A stretch of DNA of 64,000 nt from Pseudomonadales bacterium (GTDB taxonomy: Bacteria; Pseudomonadota; Gammaproteobacteria; Pseudomonadales; Azotimanducaceae). Location of the stretch: positions 186,001 to 250,000 of the forward strand of contig JAHCAL010000006.1 in assembly GCA_019634925.1 (NCBI GenBank), read 5' to 3'. The notes below the pieces were generated by a model. That model saw only the letters and a program-made list of their open reading frames with translations, was not told the origin of the DNA and made no database searches. The position numbers and the translations under genes are program-made. Shown here piece after piece: positions 25,855-34,628 of the stretch; position 1 is the first letter of the stretch; every line of letters starts with the position of its first letter.

Positions 25855-26940
25855 TCAGGTTACCGCTGCACCGGTCATGGCGAGCGTGCCGCGGCCGGCG
25901 TCGATGGTGACATGCGCACCGACGGGCAGCGGCCACTGCGCGTGGCCGTGCCCGATCATCGCGCCGCGCCAGGCGGGAATGCCGAGCGGCGCGACGTGAT
26001 CGGCAAAGATCTCCTCGGGTGTCAGCGACGCGAAGCCATCACCCGGCAGGCACTCCGCGCAGGTCCCGAAGACGAACCCGGCGATGCGATCCAGGATCCC
26101 GGCGAGTTTCAGCGAGGTCATCATCCGGTCGACCCGGTACCAGTCCTCGCCGACGTCCTCGAGGAACAGGATCGCGCCGCTGAAGTCGGGCAGGTACGGT
26201 GAGCCGAGCAGCGCGGTCAGCACCGTCAGGTTGCCGCCGAATAGGCGTCCGCGTGCGGTTCCCGGCGTAATCGTCCGTATCCGGTACTCGGTCGGCGTCA
26301 GAACATTGCGCTCGTGCGTCTCGCGCGGGTTCTCGAATGCGATCGCCGCGCCGTCGAACAGGACCCGGCGCACGAGGTCGGTCGAATAGGCATCCCAGCG
26401 CCCCCCGGCGTTGGGGCCGTGGAACGTCACCAGCCCGGTGCGGGCATGGATCCCGTTCAGCAGCGCGGTGATGTCGCTGTAACCGAGCAGGACCTTGGGA
26501 TTGGCGCGGATCGAGTCGTAGTCGAGCAGCGGCAGCAGGCGGGCGCTGCCCCAGCCGCCGCGCACCGGGAAGATGCCGCGGATGGCCGGATCCGCGAAGA
26601 AGTCGTTGAGATCCGCGGCGCGCTCGGCATCGCGGCCGCCGAGCGACCCGTGGCGTGCACGGGCATGGCGGCCGACTTCGACGACGAGCCCGAGACCCTC
26701 GAGCGATTCGCGCGCGATGTCGAGTTCGTCGGCCATGAACGCCGCGGTCGCCGGACTCACCAGGCCGACCCGGTCGCCGGCGCGCAGGGGCGGCGGCTGG
26801 TGTGGGACGGGTGCGCTCGGCGCGGCGGCGCCGGTCGATGATGTCGCGGCGATCCCGCGCGTTGTGCCCACGAGACCGGCGGCCGTACCCAGCGTAACGG
26901 TCGTGGTGATCGTCGTGGTGAGGAAGGCTCGTCGTCTCAT
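25855..26940 (-). CDS. LD-carboxypeptidase (S66 family) with export signal
   Basis: The mature part is an S66-type peptidase, the family of LdcA (cleaving the terminal D-Ala from murein tetrapeptide) and MccF. It shows VGLVSPATAAFM at the start of the domain, PVRGGWGSARLL, the nucleophile LLGYSDITALL, LFGGNLTVLTALLG and FLEDVGEDWYRVDR with the catalytic Glu. The N-terminus MRRRAFLTTTIT followed by a hydrophobic stretch looks like a Tat-type or Sec signal, which would place it in the periplasm rather than the cytoplasm where classic LdcA works. 361 residues. It converges with pdxA and diverges from the alcohol dehydrogenase gene. Confidence 0.8.
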   Translation of the reverse strand: MRRRAFLTTTITTTVTLGTAAGLVGTTRGIAATSSTGAAAPSAPVPHQPPPLRAGDRVGLVSPATAAFMADELDIARESLEGLGLVVEVGRHARARHGSLGGRDAERAADLNDFFADPAIRGIFPVRGGWGSARLLPLLDYDSIRANPKVLLGYSDITALLNGIHARTGLVTFHGPNAGGRWDAYSTDLVRRVLFDGAAIAFENPRETHERNVLTPTEYRIRTITPGTARGRLFGGNLTVLTALLGSPYLPDFSGAILFLEDVGEDWYRVDRMMTSLKLAGILDRIAGFVFGTCAECLPGDGFASLTPEEIFADHVAPLGIPAWRGAMIGHGHAQWPLPVGAHVTIDAGRGTLAMTGAAVT

Positions 26941-27181
26941 GTCGTCCCGTGGCCTCCGTGGTGGTTCGACCGCAGTCACGTCCCGCGTGGCTGCGACCGT
27001 ATGGTGGATGCGCAATTTCCAGCATCCTAACGGGGGCGCGGCTTGCGTGCGACGCGCCCCCTCGGCACACTCCGCGGGTCGTTCAGGCGCCTGCCGCCGC
27101 GCGAAGCGCGGTACACGCAATCGTCGCTGCGTGGCGCGCACGGCGCGCAAGGCGCGCAACCTTAAACCGAGGGGGTTTCCC

Positions 27182-28264
27182 ATGAAGGCAGCCGTATTCC
27201 GCGAAATCAACCAGCCGATGGAGATCGAGGAAGTTCAGCTCTCCAAGCCGGGTCCGCGCGAGGTGCTGATCCGCACCGCGGCGGCCGGGGTCTGCCATAG
27301 CGACCTGCATTTCTTCAACGGCACCTATCCGGGCATCCGGCCCATGGTGCTCGGCCACGAGAGCGCCGGTATCGTCGAGCAGGTCGGCGCGGACGTGCAC
27401 TACGTCAAGCCCGGGGATCATGTGATCACGTGCCTGTCGGTGTTCTGCGGCCACTGCGAACACTGCCTCACCGGGCACATGTCGCTCTGCCAGGAGCCGG
27501 AGACCAAGCGCACGGCTGCACAGGAGCCGCGCATCAGCAAGGGCGGTGCGCCGCTGCAGCAGTTCGCGAACCTCGGCTCGTTCGCCGAATACATGCTCGT
27601 CCACGAACACGCGCTGGTGAAGATCCGCCCCGACATGCCGCTCGACCGCGCCGCGCTGATCGGCTGCGGCGTGATGACCGGCGTCGGCGCGGTCATCCAC
27701 ACCGCCAAGGTGGAGCCGGGTTCCACGGTCGCCGTGATCGGTTGCGGCGGAGTGGGGCTCTCCTGCATCAACGGCGCCGCCATTGCGGGTGCGAGCCGCG
27801 TGATCGCGGTCGACATGGTGCCGTCGAAGCTCGATCTCGCGCGCAAGTTCGGCGCGACCGACGTGGTCAATGCGAAGGAAGTGAATGCGATCGAGGCGGT
27901 CAAGGAGCTGACCGGGGGTGGCGTGCACTACTCGTTCGAGGCGATCGGCCTCAAGGTCACCGCCGAGCAGGCGTTCGGCATGCTGCGCAACGGCGGTACC
28001 GCCACGGTGATCGGCATGATTCCGCCGGGCCACATGGTGTCCCTGCACGGTCCCGACTTCCTGTTCGAAAAGAAGATCCAGGGCTCGTTCATGGGTTCGA
28101 ACCGCTTCCGCGTCGACATGCCGCGGTTCATCGAGTTCTACCTGCAGGGCAAGCTGCACCTCGACGACATGGTGTCGAGCCGCATCCGGCTCGAGGACAT
28201 CAACGATGCGATGGCCGCGCTCAACACCGGCGAAGTCGCGCGCAATGTCATCGTTTTCGACTGA
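27182..28264 (+). CDS. Zinc-dependent alcohol dehydrogenase (class III-like)
   Basis: A medium-chain dehydrogenase with catalytic zinc ligands C38 and H59-E60 (GHES), the four-cysteine structural zinc loop at C89, C92, C95 and C103, and the NAD motif VIGCGGVGL. 360 residues. The ATG follows GAGGGGG at a suitable distance. It is followed 9 bp later by a fumarylacetoacetate hydrolase-family gene, so the two are probably one operon handling an alcohol or aldehyde from a degraded compound. Members of this branch often act on hydroxyacyl, aryl or glutathione-linked alcohols; the substrate is unknown. Confidence 0.85.
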   Translation: MKAAVFREINQPMEIEEVQLSKPGPREVLIRTAAAGVCHSDLHFFNGTYPGIRPMVLGHESAGIVEQVGADVHYVKPGDHVITCLSVFCGHCEHCLTGHMSLCQEPETKRTAAQEPRISKGGAPLQQFANLGSFAEYMLVHEHALVKIRPDMPLDRAALIGCGVMTGVGAVIHTAKVEPGSTVAVIGCGGVGLSCINGAAIAGASRVIAVDMVPSKLDLARKFGATDVVNAKEVNAIEAVKELTGGGVHYSFEAIGLKVTAEQAFGMLRNGGTATVIGMIPPGHMVSLHGPDFLFEKKIQGSFMGSNRFRVDMPRFIEFYLQGKLHLDDMVSSRIRLEDINDAMAALNTGEVARNVIVFD

Positions 28265-28273
28265 GGAGCAGGC

Positions 28274-29119
28274 ATGCGCTGGTTGAGTTTTCTGCGTGAC
28301 GGTCGGGCGACCTGGGGTTACGTCACCCGAGACGGCGTGGGTGTGGTGGATGTCGGTGCGCGCGGCGGTCCGGCGGATCTGAAGTCGGCAATCGCGGCGG
28401 ATGCGCTGGCGGGCCTGGCGGCGCGGCACGGCGATACGGCGGACCTGCCGCTCGCCGGGCTCGAGTACCTGCCGCCGATCCCGAACCCGGACAAGATCCT
28501 GTGTGTCGGCCTCAACTACAAGGCACACCAGGAGGAAACCGGGCGGGGCGGGGAAGGCTACCCGACCATCTTCGTGCGCTTCGCCAACGCGCAGGTGGCG
28601 CATGGCGCGCCGATGGTGCGCCCGCAGGAGTCGAACACGCTCGATTACGAAGGCGAGATCGCGCTGGTCATCGGCCGGGCGGGGCGGCGCATCCCGCGCG
28701 AGCAGGCGCTGGATCACGTGGCGGGATACAGCATCTACAACGACGGCAGCGTGCGCGAGTTCCAGCGCCAGACGTCGCAGTTCACGCCGGGCAAGAACTT
28801 CGCCGCGACCGGCGGGTTCGGGCCCTGGCTGATGACGCCGGACGAAGTGGGCGACCCGCGTCGGATGGAGCTGATCACGCGGCTCAATGGCCAGGAGATG
28901 CAGCGCGCGACCGCGGACTTGATGGTGTTCGACTTCGCTGCCATCATCGCGTACTGCTCGACGTTCACCGAACTGGTCCCTGGCGATGTGCTGGTCACCG
29001 GTACGCCCGGCGGCGTGGGTTCGGCGCGCAATCCGCCGGTCTACATGGACGCGGGTGACCTGGTCGAAGTGGCGGTCAGCCCGATCGGCGTACTGCGCAA
29101 CCCGGTGGTGGTGGGATAG
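28274..29119 (+). CDS. Fumarylacetoacetate hydrolase family protein
   Basis: The 281-residue protein has the FAH fold core: NPDKILCVGLNYKAHQEE, the metal acid triad within SNTLDYEGEIALVIG, GYSIYNDGSVREFQ, GKNFAATGGFGPWLM and the final VLVTGTPGGVGSARNPP. The family splits or hydrates C-C bonds of 2-oxo acids in aromatic catabolism (HpaG, MhpD-like) and includes oxaloacetate decarboxylases. A GGAGCAGGC ribosome site precedes the ATG. Its stop lies inside the left arm of a perfect 44-bp inverted repeat at 29115. Confidence 0.85.
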   Translation: MRWLSFLRDGRATWGYVTRDGVGVVDVGARGGPADLKSAIAADALAGLAARHGDTADLPLAGLEYLPPIPNPDKILCVGLNYKAHQEETGRGGEGYPTIFVRFANAQVAHGAPMVRPQESNTLDYEGEIALVIGRAGRRIPREQALDHVAGYSIYNDGSVREFQRQTSQFTPGKNFAATGGFGPWLMTPDEVGDPRRMELITRLNGQEMQRATADLMVFDFAAIIAYCSTFTELVPGDVLVTGTPGGVGSARNPPVYMDAGDLVEVAVSPIGVLRNPVVVG

Positions 29120-29207
29120 TTGGGGTCAGAGTAAAAACCCGTTCCCTGAGCTCGGCGCGGAAGGCGCCGAGCTCAGGGAACGGGTTTTTACTCTGACCCC
29201 AACTATC
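29115..29207. repeat. Perfect 44-bp-arm inverted repeat holding both stop codons
   Basis: Arms 29115-29158 and 29164-29207 are exactly complementary over 44 bases with a 5-base loop ggaag. The outer part contains ttggggtcagagtaaaaa and its mirror, the same core as three more repeats in the next 10 kb. The left arm carries the FAH stop (29117-29119) and the right end meets the transporter stop. It should act as a bidirectional terminator and could be a REP-type mobile element. Confidence 0.9.
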
Positions 29208-30510
29208 ATCGCTCCCGGAACCGGGTCGCGAGCAACGCTGCAGTCAGATAGAGCACGAGGAACGTGGTGAACGCAGGGTCGTAGCTTCCCGTGCGATCGA
29301 ACATCCAGCCGGCGAACGGCACGCCGATGATCTGGATCGGGAACATCGCCGGGCGCAGCGCGCCGAGCGCCTTGCCGAACCGTTCCCGGCCGAAGAACCG
29401 GCCCACGACCGCCCCCTGTAAAGGCACCGCACCGCCCATCCCGAACCCGAACAGCGCAGCGCCCAGCGTGAAGATCAGCATGTTCTGGTCGTAGAACATC
29501 GCCAGCTGACCCAGGATCTGGCAGCCGATGGTGAACCATACCGCCCGCCCGGCGCGCCAGTAGTCGGCCAGCCAGCCGAATGCGAGTTTGCCGAGGATCC
29601 CGCACCCGGCGCAGACCGACATCACCAGGGACCCGCCCTGCAGCGAGACCCCGGCATCCGTGACGCGCGGCACGAGGTGGGTCAGCGTGGCGCCCTGGCA
29701 GCAGAACAGCAGGCCCATCACCCCGGCGAGCACCCAGAAGTTGCGTTCCTCGAGGATCGGTCGGGCGCTCGGAACCGACTCGAGACGACGGCGTCCCGCG
29801 CGTGCAGGCGCGCTACCCGGATCCGCCGGTGGGCGTGCCCTCGGGATGCGCCCGTCGGGAACCAGACCGACGTCCTCGGGGCGCGAGATCACGAGCCGCA
29901 GGACCAGCGGCAGCACGATGCAGACCGTGAACAGCCCATAGACCATGAACCCTTCGCGCCAGCCGTACTGCTCGATCAGCGCCGCGCTGACGAATGGCAT
30001 CACCACCCCCGAGGCGGATATGCCGGTCGCCGCTATGCCGAGCGCCATGCCGCGTTTGCGGTTGAACCAGTTGGCGACCAGCTTGGCGGTGGCAAGTCCC
30101 CCCATCGCGCTGGCGCCGAAGCCGATGAAGACGCCGAGCGTCAGGTAGAACTGCAGCGGGGTCCGGATCTGGCTCAATGCCAGGAAGCCGAGCGCCATCG
30201 AGATCGCGCCTGCCGCGATGATGCGTTTCAGCGGGAAACGGTCGAGTGCCTGGCCGATGAGCGGTGCGGCAAGTGCGCCGACCGCGTTGGTGACGGTGAG
30301 ACCGAGCGATACACCGAGGCGCGAACCACCGAATTCGTCGGCGATCGCTTTGAAGAACACGCCATAGGAATAGAAGAAAAAGCCCACGGCGACGAAGTCG
30401 ACGAAAAACGCGACCCCCACCATGCGCCAGCCGAGAAAACCGCGGGGCTTGGCAGGTGTGGCTCCCGGGGTCGAGACATCTTCGGGCGGGATATTTGGGG
30501 TCGGAGTCAA
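29206..30510 (-). CDS. MFS transporter (monocarboxylate/oxalate-formate type)
   Basis: A 12-helix major facilitator protein of about 434 residues. The first helix begins WRMVGVAFFVDFVAVGFFFYSYG, followed by EFGGSRLGVSLGLT, FNRKRGMALGIA (motif resembling the oxalate/formate and monocarboxylate MFS branch) and a long polar central loop (about 205-245). It probably imports an organic acid, fitting the neighbouring catabolic enzymes. The start is uncertain: the only in-frame start found is a TTG inside a ggggtc repeat, so the first eight or so residues (TPTPN...) derive from the repeat. A later start in the cytosolic tail is possible. Confidence 0.8.
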   Translation of the reverse strand: MTPTPNIPPEDVSTPGATPAKPRGFLGWRMVGVAFFVDFVAVGFFFYSYGVFFKAIADEFGGSRLGVSLGLTVTNAVGALAAPLIGQALDRFPLKRIIAAGAISMALGFLALSQIRTPLQFYLTLGVFIGFGASAMGGLATAKLVANWFNRKRGMALGIAATGISASGVVMPFVSAALIEQYGWREGFMVYGLFTVCIVLPLVLRLVISRPEDVGLVPDGRIPRARPPADPGSAPARAGRRRLESVPSARPILEERNFWVLAGVMGLLFCCQGATLTHLVPRVTDAGVSLQGGSLVMSVCAGCGILGKLAFGWLADYWRAGRAVWFTIGCQILGQLAMFYDQNMLIFTLGAALFGFGMGGAVPLQGAVVGRFFGRERFGKALGALRPAMFPIQIIGVPFAGWMFDRTGSYDPAFTTFLVLYLTAALLATRFRER

Positions 30511-30568
30511 AATTCAGCACGTCCAGGGAGTTTTTTTACTCTGACCCCAATTCTTGCTCTGACCCCAA
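30495..30568. repeat. ggggtc-type repeat between MFS and cyclotransferase genes
   Basis: One direct copy (ttggggtcggagtc) and two inverted copies (tactctgaccccaa and gctctgaccccaa) flank a 25-base core. The left part supplies the MFS start region and the right part supplies the last codons of the cyclotransferase. Confidence 0.85.
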
Positions 30569-31405
30569 TTGTTGCTGCGGCCGGGTTGGTCCGGGCTGCG
30601 GCGTCAGGCTGATCTCGAAGAGTTTCGGCCACAGCTTGCCGGTCACGAACAGGCGTCGATCATCCGCATCCCACGCGATACCGTTCAGCACGTCGGTTTC
30701 GGCACGCTCTGCCGGTGTCAGCAGCCCGCTCAGATCGGCTCGGCCCGTCACGCGCCCACTGGCAAGGTCGATCATCACGATCTCATCGGTCTGCCACACG
30801 TTCGCGTAGAGCAGGTCGTCGACCATTTCCAGTTCGTTGAGCCCCACCAGCGGCCGGCCTCGGTCGCGCACCGTGACCCGATCCAGTTCGACGAGCCCTG
30901 CCGGATTCAGGAACCGCAGCACCGCCGATCCGTCACTCATGATGAGGCGCCGGCCATCATGTGCGAGGCCCCAGCCCTCGCCCGGGTATTCGAACCGTTC
31001 GAGCAGCGCGAGACTCCCGGCGTCACGCACGAACGCCACGCCGTTCCGCCAGGTGAGCTGGACCAGGCGGTCGTCCATGGCGGTGAGTCCCTCGCCGAAA
31101 TAACGCCGGCCGAGACGCCGGCGCTTCACCACCCGACCGGTCTCGAGACTCACCCGGCGCAGCTCCGACTCGCCGTATCGCCCGGTACTCTCGTAGAGAT
31201 GGCCAGCGCGATACAGCAGGCCCTGCGTGAACGCGCGCGGATCGTGGGGATAGACGTTCAGCACAGTGTAGTCGTAGCGGAGCGGCGCGTCCTCCGCTGC
31301 GTCAATGGGCAGCGCCGCAAGCGCTGTGAGCAGCAGTGCGACAGCCGGCAGGGTCAGCCGATGCACGTGCGCACTGCCGGGCAGGACCGGATCAGGTCGG
31401 GCCAT
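30536..31405 (-). CDS. Glutaminyl-peptide cyclotransferase (plant/bacterial QC type)
   Basis: The protein matches the five-bladed beta-propeller glutaminyl cyclases (PF05096): YDYTVLNVYPHDPRAFTQGLLY, LYESTGRYGESELR, FGEGLTAMDDRLVQLTWRNG, YPGEGWGLAHDG, LNELEMVDDLLYANVWQTDEI and VLNGIAWD. These enzymes convert N-terminal Gln to pyroglutamate. A signal peptide (LTLPAVALLLTALAALPIDA) sends it to the periplasm. I chose the ATG at 31405, which overlaps the upstream gene by 14 bp; the GTG at 31366 starting VHRLTLP is a good alternative. The last residues, LGSEQELGSE, are encoded by the repeat, so the original C-terminus has been replaced. Confidence 0.85.
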   Translation of the reverse strand: MARPDPVLPGSAHVHRLTLPAVALLLTALAALPIDAAEDAPLRYDYTVLNVYPHDPRAFTQGLLYRAGHLYESTGRYGESELRRVSLETGRVVKRRRLGRRYFGEGLTAMDDRLVQLTWRNGVAFVRDAGSLALLERFEYPGEGWGLAHDGRRLIMSDGSAVLRFLNPAGLVELDRVTVRDRGRPLVGLNELEMVDDLLYANVWQTDEIVMIDLASGRVTGRADLSGLLTPAERAETDVLNGIAWDADDRRLFVTGKLWPKLFEISLTPQPGPTRPQQQLGSEQELGSE

Positions 31406-32231
31406 CCAGCGCGACCAGCATGCGCCGCAACGCGAAATGCCGGTAGCTCTCGAGAATGAGTCCCTCCACCTCGTCCGGGTGAAGGTTCGACTCGATGTCG
31501 AGCGCGATCCAGCCGTTCTGGCCGGTATAGGCGGGAATCCGGTAGCGGGGGTCCATCGTGAGCAGGGCCTGCCGGTCGCCGCCCGTCCAGGATTCCATTT
31601 CGAGCCGGCCGCGGTACCGGTGCACGGTACAGAACGTGCGCTTGCCGGCCTGCCAGGCCGGGTGGCCGAACTGGCTCGCTTCGCGGACTTCGGGCAAAGC
31701 CATGCAGATCTTCCGCAACTGTCCGACGCGCGCGACGGCGTGCGGCGCCGCGAGTGGGTCGATCTCCGCCGCCGCGAGCGGCCGTTCGGGCGGGCGTACC
31801 GTGACCGGGCCCGGCAGCGTGCCGGCAAGTCGCGCAGGCGCGACCTGGCAATAGGCTTCACGTACCAGACGCGTGACGGTGCTCCAGGGCAGGTCGCCGT
31901 CGACGCTGACGCCGAGCCAGCCGCGCGGACCGACGTAAGGCGGCACGAAACAGTGGGTGGGGTCCGCTGCGACCCAGTGTGCCTGGCCACCGGGTGCCAA
32001 CGGCAGCCATAGTGCGACGCGGCCGTCACCGTGATGGTTGATGGCGAACGTCGCAAAGGTCTTCTTGCCAACCCGGAAATCGCGCATCCCGTGTGCGGTC
32101 GTCGCGGACGCGTCCGGCAGCGCGAGGCAGATCTCGCGAACGACGTCGATCACGGTGCGTCCCTGGTTCCGCCCTTCGGTCTCCTGCGCAGGGCGTGTTC
32201 GCTTTTGTTTTCCGGCATGTCTTTCCGGCAT
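31392..32231 (-). CDS. Tandem MmcQ/YjbR-like protein
   Basis: The 279-residue protein holds two copies of the MmcQ/YjbR fold (about 26-125 and 160-275). Each begins with a VREICLALPDA or LRKICMALPEV stretch, has a FRVGKKTFAT or WQAGKRTFCT strand and ends GPRGWLGVSVDGDLPW or GQNGWIALDIESNLHPDE, the latter typical of the family. Single-domain relatives are about 110-130 residues, so this is a duplication fused in one chain. The function of the family is not established (a DNA-binding or stress role has been proposed). It lies between the cyclotransferase and DUF938 genes on one strand. Confidence 0.75.
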   Translation of the reverse strand: MPERHAGKQKRTRPAQETEGRNQGRTVIDVVREICLALPDASATTAHGMRDFRVGKKTFATFAINHHGDGRVALWLPLAPGGQAHWVAADPTHCFVPPYVGPRGWLGVSVDGDLPWSTVTRLVREAYCQVAPARLAGTLPGPVTVRPPERPLAAAEIDPLAAPHAVARVGQLRKICMALPEVREASQFGHPAWQAGKRTFCTVHRYRGRLEMESWTGGDRQALLTMDPRYRIPAYTGQNGWIALDIESNLHPDEVEGLILESYRHFALRRMLVALDGPT

Positions 32232-32235
32232 GGCT

Positions 32236-32865
32236 TTACGCCTTCCTGAAAATGACCGAGAGATTGTTGGCGGGCATGTTCACGACAGTGTGGAGCTCGA
32301 GTCCGACCTCGGCCGCGAGCGGCAATAGATCGTCCTCGAGATCGCGTACCCCCCAGCGCGGGTCACGAGCCCGCAGGTTGGCATCGAACTCTGTATTCGA
32401 AGGCGCAGTGTGGCGTCCGGCGCGCCGGAACGGACCGTAGAGATACAGTCGCCCGTCCGGACCGAGCCACCGGCCGGCGCCGCGCATGAGGCCGATCGCT
32501 GCTTCGAATGGCGCGATGTGTACCATGTTGATGGCGACGATCGCGCTGAACGGTGCGTGTTCCGCAACCGGCCATGACTCGGCAGCCGCGTCGGTCGCAT
32601 GTGGATCGGCGAGGTTGGAAAGCCCGCTGAATTCGATCCAGGCGCGGATCGAACGGCGCGCGTGTGGGTCCGGGTCGCCCGGCAGCCAGCGGACGCCCGG
32701 CAGCGCGGCGGCGAGATGGATGGCATGTTCGCCGGTCCCGGACGCGATCTCGAGCACCTGGCCGCTACGTGGCATGTGTTCCAGGAACACCGCGCGGATC
32801 GCATCACGGTTCCGCGCCACGTGGGGCGCGGTCAGCCGTGCGTCGTCCGGGCGCTCGAGTGTCAT
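32236..32865 (-). CDS. DUF938 SAM-dependent methyltransferase
   Basis: A 209-residue protein matching DUF938 (PF06080), class I methyltransferase-like. The SAM loop is VLEIASGTGEHAIHLA at about 37-52, followed by WLPGDPDPHARRSI, IVAINMVHIAPFEA and FRRAGRHTAPSNTEFD, the last being a family hallmark. Substrate unknown. It starts 49 bp after the alpha/beta hydrolase stop and ends 4 bp before the YjbR-like gene, so the four genes 33961-30536 likely form one operon. Confidence 0.85.
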   Translation of the reverse strand: MTLERPDDARLTAPHVARNRDAIRAVFLEHMPRSGQVLEIASGTGEHAIHLAAALPGVRWLPGDPDPHARRSIRAWIEFSGLSNLADPHATDAAAESWPVAEHAPFSAIVAINMVHIAPFEAAIGLMRGAGRWLGPDGRLYLYGPFRRAGRHTAPSNTEFDANLRARDPRWGVRDLEDDLLPLAAEVGLELHTVVNMPANNLSVIFRKA

Positions 32866-32914
32866 GCTGGTTCGAACCTCGCGTCGGCGGCGCGACCCGG
32901 ACGATCGTTGCGCC

Positions 32915-33961
32915 TCAGAGCGTCGCCGCGCTCCGACAGAAGTGCGCGATGCTGGCTGCCGTCTCGCGGCTGATGTCCGGCGTTGCCATGGGGAACACCT
33001 CGGTACCGTGAACCGTGCCCATCACCTGACGGCAATGCGCCTTCACGCCCGCTTGCAGCAGCAGGCGATAGAAGTTGATCCCTTCGTCGCGCAATGGGTC
33101 GCATTCGTTCACGCTGATCATCGTCGGTACGAGTCCGCGCACGTCGTCTTCGGTGGCGAAGCCCGGCCAGGCCAGAGGGTCGCGGCGCTCATACGCTTCG
33201 ATGCCATAGGCGATGCGGCCGGTGTCCGAGTGCAGGTTGAGCAGGATGCCTTCGTTCTCGAACGACGAGCCGCTCTCGGGGAGCGGCCACCGGCCGGCGA
33301 TGTACGGGCACAGCGCATACAGCCCCGAGATCAGGCCGAGCTTGCCGCGCTGCTTGAGCGCGAGGCCGGTCGCGAGGGTCAGGTTCCCGCCGCCGGACTC
33401 GCCGGCGACGATGATCCGGGACGGATCGACGTTGAGCTGCCGCGCGTTCGCTGCGACCCACTCGACGCCCGAGACGCAGTCGTTCAGTCCGCCCGGAAAG
33501 GGCACAACCTCGGGTGCGGACGAGGGCGTCAGGCAGTTCCGGAAGTCGACCATCGCCACGGCAATTCCCTGTGCTGCCATGATCCGGCCCCACGCCCGGT
33601 AGTTGCCGTCGTAGCAGGACATGACCTGCATGCCACCGCCGTGGATGTAGACCACGCACGGCAGCACCGCGTCGCCTTCCGGCCGGATGAAGCGCAGATT
33701 GATCCGGTTGCCGTCTGGTGCCGACGTGAACTGGTGTTCGGCAACGGTAAGGCCGGCGGACGGCGCGACGGTCTCGTTGTCGCTCATCTCGAGAAATCCG
33801 CTCATCATCTGGCGGCGCGCGACCGCATCCTCGGAGTTGGCCATCGCAATCAGCGTGGCGCGGTCCAGCGCGCCGGCGGCCATCGGCGAGGTGGCCGGCA
33901 ATGCGCCGAATACCGCCTTGATGCGGGGATCGATCCTGGGGTCGTTGGCGATTCTGTTCAT
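32915..33961 (-). CDS. Hormone-sensitive-lipase family alpha/beta hydrolase
   Basis: A 348-residue esterase of the HSL (family IV) type. The oxyanion hole motif is HGGG (about 107-110), the nucleophile elbow is GESGGG with Ser about 189, and the acid and base are in NECDPLRDEG and GTVHGTEV. The ATG at 33961 is preceded by AGGAGC; the frame stays open upstream through a ggggtc repeat but has no better start. No signal peptide. It should cleave short acyl esters and may be part of the catabolic functions here. Confidence 0.85.
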   Translation of the reverse strand: MNRIANDPRIDPRIKAVFGALPATSPMAAGALDRATLIAMANSEDAVARRQMMSGFLEMSDNETVAPSAGLTVAEHQFTSAPDGNRINLRFIRPEGDAVLPCVVYIHGGGMQVMSCYDGNYRAWGRIMAAQGIAVAMVDFRNCLTPSSAPEVVPFPGGLNDCVSGVEWVAANARQLNVDPSRIIVAGESGGGNLTLATGLALKQRGKLGLISGLYALCPYIAGRWPLPESGSSFENEGILLNLHSDTGRIAYGIEAYERRDPLAWPGFATEDDVRGLVPTMISVNECDPLRDEGINFYRLLLQAGVKAHCRQVMGTVHGTEVFPMATPDISRETAASIAHFCRSAATL

Positions 33962-33978
33962 AAGCTCCTGGCAGACAC

Positions 33979-34112
33979 TTGGGGTCGGAGTAAATGGGTT
34001 GGGGTCAGAGTAAAAACTCGCGCGCACGCCCTATCGGAATGTCTGGGGATCAACGTCAGTCCGAGGTGGCTCGCTAACTGAGCGGAGGGGCGAGTCTTTA
34101 CTCTGACCCCAA
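33979..34112. repeat. ggggtc-type repeat, inverted with internal spacer
   Basis: The left side has two direct copies (ttggggtcggagtaaa, ttggggtcagagtaaaaactcg) and the right side an inverted copy (cgagtctttactctgaccccaa), separated by about 75 bases of unrelated sequence. It fills the gap between the HiPIP and hydrolase genes. Confidence 0.85.
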
Positions 34113-34135
34113 CCTGTCATTCCGGGCTCAAGGTA

Positions 34136-34621
34136 TCACACCTTGGGTACCCACGAGTTGCACCAGCCGGCTGCGTTGACCAGGCGTCCCATGAAGATCG
34201 GGCAGCCGCCCCAGGACGCGTCCGCGCCGGGCTGGAACAGATTGCAGTTCGCGCAGTTCTGTCCTGCTTGGAAGCGCGGAAAGCGCGCCTGGTCCACGTC
34301 GCTCGCGGCATGGCGGTAGCCGAGCGCCTGGGCGGTCGGCTCGTCCTCGCTGACACGCGGCATGTCGGCAGGGGCGCTCGCCGCAGCGTCCGGAGTCTGA
34401 GCCGGAGCCGGCCCCGGCTCAGCAGCGACCGGCGCCTCTGCGGCTGCAGGCGCAGCCGGCGGCTCGGCTCCTGCGGGTGCGGAGGGTGCTGGCGGCGCTG
34501 CCGCCTCCTGTTCGCCGCGTGAGCAACCGTACAGCTGCACCAGGGGGACCAGCACCAGCGCGCCGGTCGACAGTTTCAGAAAGCGGCGGCGCCGCGGGTC
34601 GGACACACGTTGCTCGTCCAT
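34136..34621 (-). CDS. High-potential iron-sulfur protein, Tat lipoprotein
   Basis: The C-terminal domain has the four [4Fe-4S] ligands of HiPIP at C123, C126, C140 and C154 (CANCNLF, GGCPIF, GWCNSW). The N-terminus has a twin-arginine stretch (RRRRFLKLSTG) and a lipobox ending LYGC at C33, so it should be exported folded and anchored as a lipoprotein. A 60-residue Ala/Pro/Glu-rich linker joins anchor and redox domain. HiPIPs carry electrons between bc1-type complexes and oxidases or reaction centres. It is 7 bp downstream of an amidohydrolase gene in a tight operon with a luciferase-like monooxygenase, but a direct electron-donor role there is only a guess since the compartments differ. Confidence 0.85.
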   Translation of the reverse strand: MDEQRVSDPRRRRFLKLSTGALVLVPLVQLYGCSRGEQEAAAPPAPSAPAGAEPPAAPAAAEAPVAAEPGPAPAQTPDAAASAPADMPRVSEDEPTAQALGYRHAASDVDQARFPRFQAGQNCANCNLFQPGADASWGGCPIFMGRLVNAAGWCNSWVPKV

Positions 34622-34628
34622 GGTTCTC

